In this document: piece after piece, positions 8,980-18,429 of the stretch
Numbering within the stretch: position 1 is the stretch's first letter
Layout: each line of letters begins with the position of its first letter
Origin: Pseudomonas taeanensis MS-3
Lineage (GTDB): Bacteria; Pseudomonadota; Gammaproteobacteria; Pseudomonadales; Pseudomonadaceae
Direction: 5' to 3'
NCBI RefSeq assembly: GCF_000498575.2
Contig: NZ_AWSQ01000001.1
Coordinates: 546,859 to 610,858 of the forward strand
DNA: 64,000 bases
The notes under the pieces: generated by a model
Database searches by the model: none
Told to the model about the DNA's origin: nothing
The model's input: the letters and a program-made list of their open reading frames with translations, nothing else
Made by a program: the position numbers and the translations under genes

Positions 8980-9440
8980 CGCTTCTTATCCTATTCCTGC
9001 CATTCATTGGCCATGCACAGGCATTACCGTTAAACAGCGGCGTCAGATGATATTTATCCGCCCCGAAGCGGGGCGAACCCACACTAAATAACTTATGATC
9101 TAGCCACCCCGCAGTATAGTGCACAGAAAGAATAATCAACTTTGCTTAAGAACCAGTCGCCCTGATGCGCCAACTTATAGCCGCCAGTTAATTGTTGCGC
9201 GCCGGCCGACGCGCGGGTCAATTTAAGTGCGAAGGACTGAAACTCCGAGACGCGGCGCGGCGATGAGTCTTAACGGGTTATGGCGAGAAATCGAGCGCAT
9301 CAAGCTGCGCCGGCATCTCTACAAGGCGGTGCCGGCGTCACGAACCGATGCGCGGTTGTCCTGGCGCTGAGAACATGGGCTGCCTAGACCAACTCGGCTG
9401 CATTCGCGCCGAACCGCCATGCCTCAGACAGCAGCGCCGC
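8980..9440. other. 461-bp region between coxM and znuA
   Basis: This region holds the promoter side of the oxidase cluster and the downstream side of znuA. A perfect 7-base hairpin with a 3-base loop lies at 9059-9075 (CGCCCCG AAG CGGGGCG). It is about 80 bp upstream of coxM and could be a leader structure. I found no TTGAT-N4-ATCAA ANR site. A possible 35-codon open frame at 9263-9370 is listed separately. The rest looks non-coding. Confidence 0.5.
9263..9370 (+). CDS. Possible small protein, 35 residues (doubtful)
   Basis: The ATG at 9263 opens a 35-residue basic frame (MSLNGLWREIERIKLRRHLY, then KAVPASRTDARLSWR) ending in TGA at 9368-9370. The start of the peptide looks like a real amphipathic helix. 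The only ribosome-site candidate is a weak G-rich run. It does not resemble anything I recognise. It could be a remnant of a longer gene or chance coding in GC-rich DNA. Confidence 0.25.
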   Translation: MSLNGLWREIERIKLRRHLYKAVPASRTDARLSWR

Positions 9441-10403
9441 TTACAAGGCCTCCAGGCAGCCGGCCAGAACAGTGGCCAAGTTTTCCAGCAGTGCCTCATA
9501 ACCCCGCGCATCCACCGGCAAACCGGCGCCCATGGCATCCAGTTCGGCCAGGGTTACTGGCAAGCCGGCAGTCAGCGTCTGCGCCAGGCGCGGGCGCAGC
9601 GGCGGCTCACTGAATACGCAGGTCGGCCCAGCCGCTTGCAAACTGGCGCGCATCGCCGCTACATGCCGAGCACCCGGCTGTACCTCGCTGGCCACGCTGA
9701 AGACCCCGGCGTGCTTGAGGCCATAGGCCGCCTCGAAGTAGTCGTAGGCTTCGTGAAAGACAAAGTAAGGCTTGCCAGCGAGAGCCGCCAAGCGGCTTTT
9801 CAAGCGCTGGTCGAGAGCCGTCAAGCGCTCGGCGAAGGCCGCCAGATTGGCCTGGTAGCGCACAGCATTGGCGGGATCGGCTGACGCCAAGTCGGCGGCC
9901 ATGCGCGCGGCGATGACCCGGGCATTGGCCGGTAGCAACCACAGGTGGGCATCCAGGGTACCGGGGCGATGATCGTGATCATGCTCATCAAACGACTGAT
10001 CCGGCTGATGCGAGTCTTCGTCGTGAGCGCCAGCATGTTCATCGTGCTCCTCGCCGAAATGCCGCAGGCTCAGACCAGCAAGCGACTGCATGGCGACACT
10101 CGGCTTGTCCCGACTGGCCAGCACGCGCGGCAGAAAACTCTCCAGATCCGCGCCGATCCAATACACCAGGTCCACCTCGCGCACCCGCCGCACATCGGAT
10201 GGGCGGAGCGCGTAATGATGTGGCGAGGCACCAGGCGGCAGCAGCACCGCGGGCGTGCCGACCCCGTCCTGCACGGCGGCGGCAATCAGTTGCAGGGGTT
10301 TGATGCTGGTGAGTACACGCACCTCGGCAGTAGCACCGAGACTAAAAAACTGGGCGACGCACAGCAGGCTGGCAGCAGAAAAAAGACGCAACACGAGAGA
10401 CAC
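9441..10403 (-). CDS. znuA: Zinc ABC transporter, periplasmic zinc-binding protein ZnuA
   Basis: This is a 320-residue cluster A-I (metal) binding protein that delivers Zn(II) to ZnuBC. It has a signal peptide (LRLFSAASLLCVAQFFSLGATA) followed by VRVLTSIKPLQLIAAAVQDG. The family His sites are in PPGASPHHYALRPSD, TLDAHLWLLPANA and FVFHEAYDYFE. Between the first two is the acidic, His-rich loop typical of ZnuA (GEEHDEHAGAHDEDSHQ and DEHDHDH). The frame is open upstream into the zur gene. I chose GTG at 10401-10403, directly in front of the signal peptide; GTG at 10392-10394 is an alternative. It is divergent from zur, with a Zur box in the shared promoter. Confidence 0.93.
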   Translation of the reverse strand: MSLVLRLFSAASLLCVAQFFSLGATAEVRVLTSIKPLQLIAAAVQDGVGTPAVLLPPGASPHHYALRPSDVRRVREVDLVYWIGADLESFLPRVLASRDKPSVAMQSLAGLSLRHFGEEHDEHAGAHDEDSHQPDQSFDEHDHDHRPGTLDAHLWLLPANARVIAARMAADLASADPANAVRYQANLAAFAERLTALDQRLKSRLAALAGKPYFVFHEAYDYFEAAYGLKHAGVFSVASEVQPGARHVAAMRASLQAAGPTCVFSEPPLRPRLAQTLTAGLPVTLAELDAMGAGLPVDARGYEALLENLATVLAGCLEAL

Positions 10404-10421
10404 CCGGACAGTAAAGAACAG

Positions 10422-10434
10422 GTAATATAATAAC
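10422..10434. promoter_or_regulatory. Zur box (zinc uptake repressor operator)
   Basis: The sequence GTAATATAATAAC differs at one base from the palindromic Zur consensus GTTATA-NN-ATAAC. It sits 19 bp from the znuA GTG and 27 bp from the zur ATG. One operator could therefore control both directions. This is inferred from family knowledge and position. Confidence 0.8.
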
Positions 10435-10460
10435 GTCTCCTTACTCAGCCGTCGCCGCCC

Positions 10461-10946
10461 ATGATCCTCACACCCCTGGCCTCTCGTCCACATGACCATT
10501 CCCGCTGCGTCAGCCACGCTCTGGCCGAAGCGGAGAGCATCTGTACGCGCCAAGGCTTGCGCCTGACCACCCTGCGCAAACGGGTGCTGGAATTGGTCTG
10601 GCAGGGCCACAAGCCGCTGGGCGCCTATGACATCCTCGCCGTATTGAGCGAGGAAGACGGTCGTCGCGCGGCGCCACCGACGGTCTACCGTGCACTGGAT
10701 TTCCTTCTGGAAAACGGCCTGGTCCACCGCATTGCCTCGCTCAACGCCTTCGTCGGCTGCAATCAGCCGGAGCTTGCCCACCAGGGCCAGTTCCTGATCT
10801 GCCGCCAGTGCCATGCGGCCATCGAGTTGGAGCAAGCGGTGATCAGCGAGGCCATAGTCGCCAGTGCCGCTGCGGTCGGTTTCAGTGTCGAAGGCCAGAC
10901 CGTTGAAGTCGTCGGCCTGTGCGCCGGCTGCCGGGAGGGCGCATGA
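10461..10946 (+). CDS. zur: Zinc uptake regulator Zur (Fur family)
   Basis: This is a 161-residue Fur-family repressor that senses Zn(II) and shuts off zinc import. The winged-helix DNA-binding part contains [26 protein letters not shown] and [20 protein letters not shown]. The dimerisation domain has the structural zinc cysteine pairs FLICRQCHA and GLCAGC. The stop overlaps the znuC start (ATGA), so zur, znuC and znuB form one operon with coupled translation. It was formerly called np20 in P. aeruginosa. Confidence 0.94.
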   Translation: MILTPLASRPHDHSRCVSHALAEAESICTRQGLRLTTLRKRVLELVWQGHKPLGAYDILAVLSEEDGRRAAPPTVYRALDFLLENGLVHRIASLNAFVGCNQPELAHQGQFLICRQCHAAIELEQAVISEAIVASAAAVGFSVEGQTVEVVGLCAGCREGA

Positions 10947-11716
10947 GCGATGCACTGATTCGCCTCGACGGCGTGGGCGTCAGTTTTGCAGGGCAAAACG
11001 TGCTGCATGACGTGCAATTGAGCGTTAAACCGGGCGAAATCGTCACCCTGATCGGTCCTAACGGCGCCGGCAAGACCACCCTGGTGCGCGCCGTGCTCGG
11101 GCTGCTGAAAACCGATGTCGGCCTGGTTTGGCGCAAACCCAAATTGCGCATCGGCTACATGCCGCAGAAGCTGCATGTCGACGCCACCCTGCCACTCAGC
11201 GTGCTGCGTTTTCTGCGCCTGGTCCCGGGCGTCGATCGCCGTAGCGCGCAAGCCGCACTGGCCGAGGTGGGTGCCGAACAGGTGATCGACAGCCCCCTGC
11301 AGAGCATCTCCGGCGGTGAACTGCAGCGCGTGCTGCTGGCCCGTGCGCTGTTGCGCGAACCCGAATTGCTGGTGCTGGATGAGCCGGTACAGGGTGTCGA
11401 CGTCGCCGGCCAGGCCGAGCTGTACCGCCTGATCACCCGCCTGCGCGACCGCCATGGCTGCGGCGTACTGATGGTTTCCCACGACCTGCACCTGGTGATG
11501 AGCACCACCGACCAGGTGGTCTGCCTCAACCGTCACGTCTGCTGCTCCGGCCATCCCGAGCAGGTCAGCTTCGACCCGGCCTTCGTCGAACTGTTCGGCC
11601 AGGACGCCAAGAGCCTGGCGATCTACCACCACCATCACGACCATGACCACGACCTGCACGGCAGCGTGGTGACCGACAAACCGCACGAACATGGGCCCGA
11701 CTGCAAGCATGCCTGA
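10943..11716 (+). CDS. znuC: Zinc ABC transporter, ATP-binding protein ZnuC
   Basis: This 257-residue ABC ATPase powers zinc import. Walker A is GPNGAGKTT (about residues 37-45), the signature is [15 protein letters not shown], and Walker B is LLVLDEP. The start ATG overlaps the zur stop; the upstream GGGAGG supplies the ribosome site. The C-terminal ~35 residues are strikingly His/Asp-rich ([14 protein letters not shown], then [12 protein letters not shown]) and could bind cytosolic zinc. Its stop lies 8 bp inside znuB. Confidence 0.95.
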   Translation: MSDALIRLDGVGVSFAGQNVLHDVQLSVKPGEIVTLIGPNGAGKTTLVRAVLGLLKTDVGLVWRKPKLRIGYMPQKLHVDATLPLSVLRFLRLVPGVDRRSAQAALAEVGAEQVIDSPLQSISGGELQRVLLARALLREPELLVLDEPVQGVDVAGQAELYRLITRLRDRHGCGVLMVSHDLHLVMSTTDQVVCLNRHVCCSGHPEQVSFDPAFVELFGQDAKSLAIYHHHHDHDHDLHGSVVTDKPHEHGPDCKHA

Positions 11717-12497
11717 CTTTCTCTTGAACGCCCTGCTCGCCGGTCTGGCCCTGGCACTGGTGGCCGGTCCGCTCGGCTCCTTCGTGGTCTGGCGGCGCAT
11801 GGCCTACTTCGGTGACACCCTGTCGCATGCCGCCCTGCTCGGCGTGGCGCTCGGCCTGATGCTGGATGTCAGCCCGACGCTGGCGGTGACCGTCGGCTGC
11901 GTGCTGCTCGCCGCCTTACTGGTCACCCTGCAAAGCCGCCAGCCGCTGGCCTCCGACACCCTGCTGGGGATTCTCGCCCACAGTACCCTGTCCCTCGGCC
12001 TGGTAGTACTGAGCTTTATGCGCGAAGTGCGCATCGACCTGATGGGCTACCTGTTCGGCGACCTGCTCGCCGTCGGCCCCAGCGACCTGGCCTGGATCCT
12101 CGCCGGCAGCGCGCTGGTGCTGCTGCTGCTGATGCTGCTCTGGCGCCCCTTGCTGGCGATTACCGTGCATGAAGAACTGGCCAAGGTCGAAGGCCTGCCA
12201 GTGGCGGCGATCCGCCTGAGCCTGATGCTATTGATCGCCGTGGTGATCGCCGTGGCAATGAAGATCGTCGGCGTGCTGCTGATCACCTCGCTGCTGATCA
12301 TTCCCGCCGCCGCCGCCCAGCGCCACGCCCGCACGCCGGAACAGATGGCCTTCGGCGCCAGCCTGCTGGGGATCCTGGCGGTATGCGGCGGCCTCAGCCT
12401 GTCCTGGTTTCAGGACACGCCGGCCGGGCCGTCGATCGTGGTCTCCGCCGCCAGCCTGTTTTTACTGAGCTTTGCATGGCCGCGCCGCACGGCCTGA
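11709..12497 (+). CDS. znuB: Zinc ABC transporter permease ZnuB
   Basis: This 262-residue inner membrane protein of the ABC-3 family forms the zinc channel. About eight hydrophobic helices are visible. Family motifs include [29 protein letters not shown] near the N-terminus and [26 protein letters not shown] in the second half. The ATG at 11709 lies within the end of znuC, giving an 8-bp overlap and likely translational coupling. Confidence 0.95.
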   Translation: MPDFLLNALLAGLALALVAGPLGSFVVWRRMAYFGDTLSHAALLGVALGLMLDVSPTLAVTVGCVLLAALLVTLQSRQPLASDTLLGILAHSTLSLGLVVLSFMREVRIDLMGYLFGDLLAVGPSDLAWILAGSALVLLLLMLLWRPLLAITVHEELAKVEGLPVAAIRLSLMLLIAVVIAVAMKIVGVLLITSLLIIPAAAAQRHARTPEQMAFGASLLGILAVCGGLSLSWFQDTPAGPSIVVSAASLFLLSFAWPRRTA

Positions 12498-12585
12498 GCA
12501 CTGGATTGCGCACACGGTTTGGTTGCGATCAGTCGAGCGGTGTAGAATTGCGCGTTTTTTGCTCAATATGAGACTCGCAGGAATG

Positions 12586-13416
12586 ATGTCGTTCGCCACA
12601 CGTTGCCTATCCATAGTCGCGATTTCACTGCTGGTAGCCGCTTGTCAGAGTGCCCCGCAAGTGGCCAACCTGCCAACCGACGACTTGGTCAGCGCCTTTC
12701 GTCAGCTCGAACAGAGCCTGGCCGGCGGCCAGCTGGACGATGCCGAAAGCCAGCTCAACGCCTTGCAACAGCGGGCCTCGGGCGACACCCGCCTGGAGCA
12801 GTATCAACGCCAACTGGCGGAAGCCTATCTGCTGCAGGGGCAGCAGGCCCTGCAAAGCGGCGACCTGAACAGCGCCGCCACGGCCCTCAGCCGCGCCCGC
12901 AGCTTGATGCCCCAGGCACCCGCCCTGACTACCGGTCTGGACGGCGCCATCGCTCAGGCCCGCGAGACCGAACAGACGACCGCAGCGCAGGCCCGTAAGG
13001 CCGCCGATCAGGCCGCCTCCCGTGCCGAGGCCGCGCGACTGGAACAGGCCCGCCAGTTACGCCTGGCCGCCGAGCACCAGGCCGCCGTACTGAAAGCGAC
13101 TCAGCCGACCAGCGCACCAGCCAAAGCCCGGGCCAAACTGATCGATCCGGCTACGGCCAGCAGCGTGGTACCGCTGCCGATGCTGGACAAACAGGACAAC
13201 GAGCGCCTGCGCAGCCTGCTCGATACGGTCGCCGAAGACGTAGTGGCGTTCCGCTGCGCGGTGCGCATCGAAGTGCGCCAGGCCAAGGACTTTCCCTGGG
13301 TTGCCGCACTGCTGAACGCGCGTATCAAGCGACTCGACCCCAGCTTCAATGCACGCCTGAGCCAGGCGATCAAACCCGGTCAGGTGCCGCAACTGGTACT
13401 CACCCCGCATCGATAG
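12586..13416 (+). CDS. Predicted lipoprotein with Ala/Gln-rich helical region
   Basis: This protein has about 276 residues, a signal sequence and a lipobox (LLVAACQS), so it is probably membrane-anchored by lipid. The middle is Ala/Gln/Glu-rich and looks like TPR-type or coiled-coil helices (DDAESQLNALQQRASGDTRLEQYQRQLAEAYLLQGQ, broken by short turns). The C-terminus (about 210-276) is a separate basic domain. I chose ATG 12586, since AGGA lies 5 bases upstream; ATG at 12583 or 12568 would also keep the frame. A homologue sits between znuB and metN in P. aeruginosa. The function is unknown. Confidence 0.82.
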   Translation: MSFATRCLSIVAISLLVAACQSAPQVANLPTDDLVSAFRQLEQSLAGGQLDDAESQLNALQQRASGDTRLEQYQRQLAEAYLLQGQQALQSGDLNSAATALSRARSLMPQAPALTTGLDGAIAQARETEQTTAAQARKAADQAASRAEAARLEQARQLRLAAEHQAAVLKATQPTSAPAKARAKLIDPATASSVVPLPMLDKQDNERLRSLLDTVAEDVVAFRCAVRIEVRQAKDFPWVAALLNARIKRLDPSFNARLSQAIKPGQVPQLVLTPHR

Positions 13417-13620
13417 GATCAAGCGGCTGCCACCAAGACGAGCGGGGTCACCCGACCGCCTGGCAAAGCGCCGACTCCACAGCGCTGAGCAGCCGCCTGC
13501 TAATGCTATTCAGCTATAAACATAGGTCTACAAAGATTTTTGCGACCTAAACAGCGACGGGTAGACTAGCCCGCCTCATATGCCTATCCGGCAGCTCGAC
13601 GAACCCAAAAGGTTTAACGC

Positions 13621-14628
13621 GTGATCAATTTTCACCAGGTCCACAAGGCGTATCGCGTCGCGGGCCAAGACATTCCGGCCCTGCAGCCGACCGACCTGCA
13701 CATCGCCCGGGGCGAGGTGTTCGGCATCATCGGCCACTCCGGTGCCGGCAAGAGCACCCTGCTGCGCCTGATCAATCGCCTGGAAGAGCCGTCCGGCGGA
13801 CGCATGCAGATCGACGGCGAAGACGTCACCGCCCTGGATGCCAGCGGCCTGCGGCGCTTCCGCCAGCAGGTCGGAATGATCTTCCAGCACTTCAACCTGC
13901 TGTCGTCGAAGACCGTCGCCGACAACGTCGCCCTGCCCCTGAAACTGGCCGGCGAACTGTCGCGCCGCGAGCTCGAGCAGCGCGTCGCCGAACTGCTGAC
14001 CCGCGTCGGCCTCAGCGACCATGCCAACAAGTACCCGGCGCAGTTGTCCGGCGGCCAGAAGCAACGGGTCGGCATCGCCCGTGCCCTGGCCACCCGGCCG
14101 AAGATTTTGCTGTGCGACGAAGCCACCAGCGCCCTCGACCCGCAGACCACCGCCTCGGTGCTGCAGTTGCTGGCCGAGATCAACCGCGAGCTGAACCTGA
14201 CCATAGTGCTGATCACCCACGAGATGGACGTGATCCGCCGGGTCTGTGACCGCGTGGCGGTAATGGACGCCGGGGTGATAGTCGAACAGGGCACGGTGGC
14301 CGAGGTGTTCCTGCATCCACAGCATGCGACCACCAAGCGCTTCGTGCTGGAAGCCGAGCAGATCGACGAGAATGAACTGCACGACGACTTCGCCCATGTG
14401 CAGGGACGCATCCTGCGCCTGACCTTCCAGGGCGAGGCGACCTACGCGCCACTGCTCGGCACCGTCGCCCGGGAGACCGGGGTGGATTACAGCATCCTCG
14501 CCGGGCGCATCGACCGGATCAAGGACACCCCTTACGGCCAGCTGACCCTGGCCCTGAGCGGCGGCGATCTTGACGCCGCACTGGCGCGCTTCGAGGCCGC
14601 CGACGTCCACCTGGAGGTGCTGCGCTAA
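13621..14628 (+). CDS. metN: Methionine ABC transporter ATP-binding protein MetN
   Basis: This 335-residue ATPase drives D- and L-methionine import. It starts at a GTG. Walker A is GHSGAGKST, the signature is [15 protein letters not shown] and Walker B is [15 protein letters not shown]-terminal NIL regulatory domain occupies about residues 265-335 ([39 protein letters not shown]); in the family it binds methionine and inhibits transport. The stop overlaps the metI ATG by 1 base (TAATG). Confidence 0.96.
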   Translation: MINFHQVHKAYRVAGQDIPALQPTDLHIARGEVFGIIGHSGAGKSTLLRLINRLEEPSGGRMQIDGEDVTALDASGLRRFRQQVGMIFQHFNLLSSKTVADNVALPLKLAGELSRRELEQRVAELLTRVGLSDHANKYPAQLSGGQKQRVGIARALATRPKILLCDEATSALDPQTTASVLQLLAEINRELNLTIVLITHEMDVIRRVCDRVAVMDAGVIVEQGTVAEVFLHPQHATTKRFVLEAEQIDENELHDDFAHVQGRILRLTFQGEATYAPLLGTVARETGVDYSILAGRIDRIKDTPYGQLTLALSGGDLDAALARFEAADVHLEVLR

Positions 14629-15305
14629 TGGAAACGCTATTGGCCAACTTACTGCCGAATGTCGACTGGCCGGAAATCTGGCAGGCCAGCCTGGATACTC
14701 TGAGCATGCTCGGCGGCTCGCTGCTGTTCACCGTGCTGCTCGGCCTGCCGCTTGGCGTGCTGCTGTTTCTCACCGGCCCCCGGCAGATGTTCGAGCAGAA
14801 GGGCTTTTATGCCCTGCTGTCGCTGCTGGTCAACGTGCTGCGCTCGGTGCCCTTCGTAATTCTGCTGATCGTGATGATTCCCTTCACCGTGATCATCACC
14901 GGCACCTCGCTGGGCGTGGCTGGTGCCATTCCACCGTTGGTGGTCGGCGCCACGCCGTTCTTCGCACGACTGGTGGAGACCGCGCTGCGCGAGGTCGACC
15001 GCGGCATCATCGAGGCGACTCAGGCGATGGGCGCCAGCACCCGGCAGATCATCACCAACGCCTTGCTGCCCGAAGCCCTGCCGGGGATCTTCGCCGCCGT
15101 GACCGTGACCGCCATCACCCTGGTGTCCTACACCGCCATGTCCGGCCTGATCGGCGGCGGCGGCCTCGGCGACCTGGCCGTACGTTATGGCTACCAGCGC
15201 TACCAACCGGACGTGATGGTGGTCACCGTGGTGCTGTTGCTGGTGCTGGTACAGGTACTGCAAAGCGTCGGCGACAAGCTGGTGGTGCATTTTTCACGCA
15301 AATAA
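14628..15305 (+). CDS. metI: Methionine ABC transporter permease MetI
   Basis: This 225-residue permease has five helices. The cytosolic coupling loop carries the EAA-like motif DRGIIEATQAMGASTRQII, and TAMSGLIGGGGLGDLAVRYGYQRY is typical of MetI. It is translationally coupled to metN. A 142-bp gap with a REP-like inverted repeat separates it from metQ. Confidence 0.95.
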   Translation: METLLANLLPNVDWPEIWQASLDTLSMLGGSLLFTVLLGLPLGVLLFLTGPRQMFEQKGFYALLSLLVNVLRSVPFVILLIVMIPFTVIITGTSLGVAGAIPPLVVGATPFFARLVETALREVDRGIIEATQAMGASTRQIITNALLPEALPGIFAAVTVTAITLVSYTAMSGLIGGGGLGDLAVRYGYQRYQPDVMVVTVVLLLVLVQVLQSVGDKLVVHFSRK

Positions 15306-15313
15306 ACGGCTTT

Positions 15314-15373
15314 GTAGCAGCCCACTTGCTGGCGATTGCGTTCAGCGCCGATCGCCAACCAGCGGGCTTCTAC
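15314..15373. repeat. REP-like inverted pair between metI and metQ
   Basis: Two 23-base arms (15314-15336 and 15351-15373) form an imperfect inverted repeat, starting GTAGCAGCCC on one side and ending GGGCTTCTAC on the other. The sequence style fits the Pseudomonas REP family. In this position it may stabilise the metNI message or reduce read-through into metQ. Confidence 0.7.
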
Positions 15374-15447
15374 TATTTCGCATAATCCGCGGCTAACCGC
15401 CGAACCCCGTTCATACCCCACAACTTTTATCCCACAGGGAGTCGATC

Positions 15448-16218
15448 ATGAAAAAATTGCTCGCGGCCTTCGCCGCTCTCACCGCGCTTTCCGCCCAGGC
15501 AGATAGCCTCAACGTCGCGGCCACCGCCGTGCCTCACGCCGAAATCCTCGAGTTCGTGAAACCGGCGCTAGCCAAAGAAGGCGTCGAGCTGAACGTCAAA
15601 GTCTTCACCGACTACGTGCAACCGAACGTGCAGGTGGCGGAGAAGCGCCTGGACGCCAACTTCTTCCAGCATCAACCGTACCTAGACGAGTTCAACTCCA
15701 GCCGTGGTACCCAGTTGGTCAGCGTGGCCGGCGTACACGTCGAGCCGTTTGGCGCCTACTCGAGCAAGGTCAAGACCCTGGCCGAACTGCCGCAAGGTGC
15801 CAACGTGGTCATCCCCAACGATGCCACCAACGGCGGCCGCGCCCTGCTGTTGCTGCAGAAAGCCGGGCTGATCACGCTCAAGGACGACGCCGGGATCACC
15901 GCCACCGCCAGGGACATCGCCGAGAACCCGAAAAGCATCAAGATCCGCGAACTGGAAGCGGCAACGCTGGCTCGCGTGCTGACCCAGGTCGACCTGGCGC
16001 TGATCAACACCAACTACGCCCTGGAAGCCAAGCTCAACCCGACCCAGGATGCGCTGATCATCGAAGGCAACGACTCGCCTTACGTCAACATCCTGGTCGC
16101 CCGTCCCGACAACAAGGACAGCGCCGCCATGCAGAAACTCGCCAAGGCGCTGAACAGTGCCGAGGTGAAGGCGTTTATCCAAGAGAAGTACCAGGGCGCC
16201 GTGGTTCCGGCGTTCTAA
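15448..16218 (+). CDS. metQ: Methionine-binding protein MetQ
   Basis: This is a 256-residue NlpA-family periplasmic binding protein. The signal peptide (KKLLAAFAALTALSAQA) has no lipobox Cys, so the protein should be soluble in the periplasm. Core motifs are FTDYVQPNVQVAEKRLDANFFQHQPYL, IPNDATNGGRALLLLQKAGLI and NTNYALEAKLNP. It ends 21 bp before a strong terminator. Confidence 0.95.
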   Translation: MKKLLAAFAALTALSAQADSLNVAATAVPHAEILEFVKPALAKEGVELNVKVFTDYVQPNVQVAEKRLDANFFQHQPYLDEFNSSRGTQLVSVAGVHVEPFGAYSSKVKTLAELPQGANVVIPNDATNGGRALLLLQKAGLITLKDDAGITATARDIAENPKSIKIRELEAATLARVLTQVDLALINTNYALEAKLNPTQDALIIEGNDSPYVNILVARPDNKDSAAMQKLAKALNSAEVKAFIQEKYQGAVVPAF

Positions 16219-16239
16219 GCCGCACTCAAGCTGCACCGA

Positions 16240-16270
16240 GTAAAAACCCGCTGACCCAGCGGGTTTTTAC
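16240..16270 (+). terminator. Rho-independent terminator after metQ
   Basis: The arms GTAAAAACCCGCTG and CAGCGGGTTTTTAC are complementary around a short loop (ACC). T-runs on both strands make it plausible as a bidirectional terminator for metQ and for the convergent LysR gene. Confidence 0.9.
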
Positions 16271-16305
16271 TGCCCGCTAGCCGCGCGGTAGCCCGCAGCG
16301 GGCGC

Positions 16306-17181
16306 CTACAGCTGCTCCGCCTTGGCCACCTCGGCCAGGCAGTGCAACAAACACTCCAGCGCCGGCTGACGCTGCGCCCTACGCAGCACGCCGACCAGCT
16401 CGCGGTGGAAGGTCAGCTCGCCCAATTCGAGCACCCGAAGCCGGGTCGGTCGCTGCAGCCATAAGCCGGCACGCGGGATCAAGGCAACGCCCAGACCGCA
16501 CTCGACCATCCGTACTATGGCCTCCAGTTCATCAAGCTCCAGCGCCTCGCGCACATTCAGGCGCTGCTCGCGGAGAAACTGGCTGACCCGTCGCCCGCCA
16601 AATGAGCGGCGGTCGTAGCGCACGAAGGGCTGCTCACTGAGCAAGCGCAACGGATCGTCACCGTCAGTTTCCAGCGGCGCTATCAGCACGAAGGGCTCCC
16701 GCGCCAGACTGACCTGCAACAGCTCCTTGGGTAACTCGAAGGGCGGTTTGATCAGCAGGGCCAGATCCAGCTCGCCAGCGTCCACCTGGCTCAACAGATT
16801 CAGCGAGACGCCCGGCACCAGCTTCAACTCGACCCGCGGCGCCGCGGCGCGGAAACGCGGCAAGGCTTCGGGTAGCAAGCCGGTCTGTAACGTGGCGATG
16901 GCACCGACCCGTAACTCGCCCTGCCACTCGGCCGCCGAGGTGGGTAAGGCCATTTGCGTGTACAGGGCCAACATCTGCTCGGCCAGTGGCAAGGCATGCC
17001 GCCCGGCTGCGTTGAGTACGGCGTTGCGGCCACTGCGATCGAACAGGCGCACACCGAGGCTCTGCTCCAGTACGCGCATCTGTGCACTGACTGCCGACTG
17101 GGTCAGGCCGACCTGTTGCCCCGCCGCAGCGAAGGTGCCATGGCGGGCGACCATCACGAAGGTTTTTAGCTCACGCAACAT
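16306..17181 (-). CDS. LysR family transcriptional regulator
   Basis: This 291-residue protein has the LysR winged helix-turn-helix at residues 1-60 (ELKTFVMVARHGTFAAAGQQVGLTQSAVSAQMRVLEQSLG). An effector-binding domain follows from about 90 to 290. It faces away from a VOC protein gene, with 111 bp between the starts, so that gene is the likeliest target. Nothing in the sequence identifies the ligand. Confidence 0.9.
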   Translation of the reverse strand: MLRELKTFVMVARHGTFAAAGQQVGLTQSAVSAQMRVLEQSLGVRLFDRSGRNAVLNAAGRHALPLAEQMLALYTQMALPTSAAEWQGELRVGAIATLQTGLLPEALPRFRAAAPRVELKLVPGVSLNLLSQVDAGELDLALLIKPPFELPKELLQVSLAREPFVLIAPLETDGDDPLRLLSEQPFVRYDRRSFGGRRVSQFLREQRLNVREALELDELEAIVRMVECGLGVALIPRAGLWLQRPTRLRVLELGELTFHRELVGVLRRAQRQPALECLLHCLAEVAKAEQL

Positions 17182-17292
17182 TCGCGCCTCGACTGATCAA
17201 TTTTATTTGTGCTGGAGCGCAAGAATATTCGCTTTTAATCAGCATCGCTGTTACTAAAATCAGTGGTTCACCAACCTGCAAGGACTATCGCC

Positions 17293-17718
17293 ATGTCACT
17301 CGCGCCCTTCCATCTGGCCATCCCGGTCCACGACCTGGGCGCCGCCCGGCATTTCTACGCCGAAGTATTCGGTTGTGCCGAGGGCCGCAGCAGTGAGCAT
17401 TGGGTGGACTTCGACTTCTTCGGTCACCAACTGGTCATTCATCAGGCGCCGAAGATGCCGCATCAGGAGGCCGCCCACAGCAACCCGGTAGACGGCCACG
17501 ACGTACCTGTGCCGCATTTCGGCGTGGTGCTGGACTGGGATGACTGGCAGCGGCTGGCCGCACGACTGCAGGCTCAGAACACTGAATTCGTGATCGAACC
17601 TCATGTGCGCTTTCAGGGTCAGGTTGGCGAGCAGGCCACCCTGTTCTTGCTCGACCCCTGCGGCAATGCCCTGGAGTTCAAAGCCTTCAGGGACATGTCG
17701 CAGTTATTCGCCCGCTAA
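17293..17718 (+). CDS. VOC family protein (glyoxalase/dioxygenase fold)
   Basis: This 141-residue protein has two beta-alpha-beta-beta-beta halves. The first contains [23 protein letters not shown]; the second ends [16 protein letters not shown]. The His near the N-terminus and the final Glu fit the metal ligands of the vicinal oxygen chelate superfamily. ATG 17293 follows AAGGAC at a good distance. It is divergent from a LysR gene. The substrate cannot be assigned. Confidence 0.88.
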   Translation: MSLAPFHLAIPVHDLGAARHFYAEVFGCAEGRSSEHWVDFDFFGHQLVIHQAPKMPHQEAAHSNPVDGHDVPVPHFGVVLDWDDWQRLAARLQAQNTEFVIEPHVRFQGQVGEQATLFLLDPCGNALEFKAFRDMSQLFAR

Positions 17719-17781
17719 CGGCTGCAGCGGAGGCATAGGCAAGCGGATGCCCGCCCGGGCACCGTGCCCTGGATGGCGGGA

Positions 17782-18417
17782 CTAACTGCGCGGCGCCATC
17801 AAGGCGGGCAACTGCTGCACGAGTTTTTCATTGTTCAGCGGCGCGCGGATGAAACCGCGCTGGGTGCCGTCCGGGCCGAGGATCACCAGATTGCCGCTGT
17901 GGTTGACGGTGTAGTTTTCCTCGCTGGTATCGGCCGGGATATAGGGAATGCTCACCGCGTTGGCGAGTTTCTGGATGCTGTCCTGCTCGCCGGTCAGGCC
18001 AACGAAGTCGGCATCGAAGTAGTTCAGGTACTTCTTCAATTGCTCCGGCGTATCGCGCTGGGGGTCGACGCTGACCAGCACCACACGCAGATTGCCCCGC
18101 GTCTCTTCCGGCAGCTTGCTGCGCAGTTGGCGTAAGTCGGCGAGCGTGGCCGGACAGATGTCCGGGCAGAAGGTGTAGCCAAAAAACAGCAGGCTCCACT
18201 GATCCTTGAGCTGATCGACGGCAAACGCCTGACCATTTTGATCGATCAAGCTTAGCTCAGGCAGCGTACGGCTCTGCGGCAGCAGCACGATGCCGGCATC
18301 GAGCAGCTCGGTCGGGTCGGCCTGGCCCTTGCTGGTCAGCACCTTGTTGACGGTCAGACCCAACACCAGCGCGACGAGGGCAACGAGAATAAAAACGGTT
18401 TTCTGGATTCGGGTCAT
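17782..18417 (-). CDS. SCO1/SenC copper chaperone for CuA assembly
   Basis: This 211-residue membrane-anchored thioredoxin-fold protein delivers copper to the CuA site of cytochrome c oxidase. An N-terminal helix (residues 7-24) anchors it in the inner membrane with the domain in the periplasm. The copper ligands are visible as FGYTFCPDICP (Cys84, Cys88) and the His in TVNHSGNLVILGPDG. It is the last gene of the canonical oxidase operon, 12 bp after cyoE. Confidence 0.94.
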   Translation of the reverse strand: MTRIQKTVFILVALVALVLGLTVNKVLTSKGQADPTELLDAGIVLLPQSRTLPELSLIDQNGQAFAVDQLKDQWSLLFFGYTFCPDICPATLADLRQLRSKLPEETRGNLRVVLVSVDPQRDTPEQLKKYLNYFDADFVGLTGEQDSIQKLANAVSIPYIPADTSEENYTVNHSGNLVILGPDGTQRGFIRAPLNNEKLVQQLPALMAPRS

Positions 18418-18429
18418 GGCACCAACGGT

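Noticed and set aside
8980..9262. ANR/FNR box for the coxM promoter
   Set aside because: One TTGAT half-site is present on the minus strand near 9130, but the matching ATCAA at the right distance is absent.
9263..9370. Small ORF as a secure gene
   Set aside because: It is listed only as a doubtful feature because the ribosome site is weak and there is no recognised homologue.
13417..13620. SAM riboswitch upstream of metN
   Set aside because: No SAM-I style stem set was visible, and methionine control in Pseudomonas normally does not use one here.
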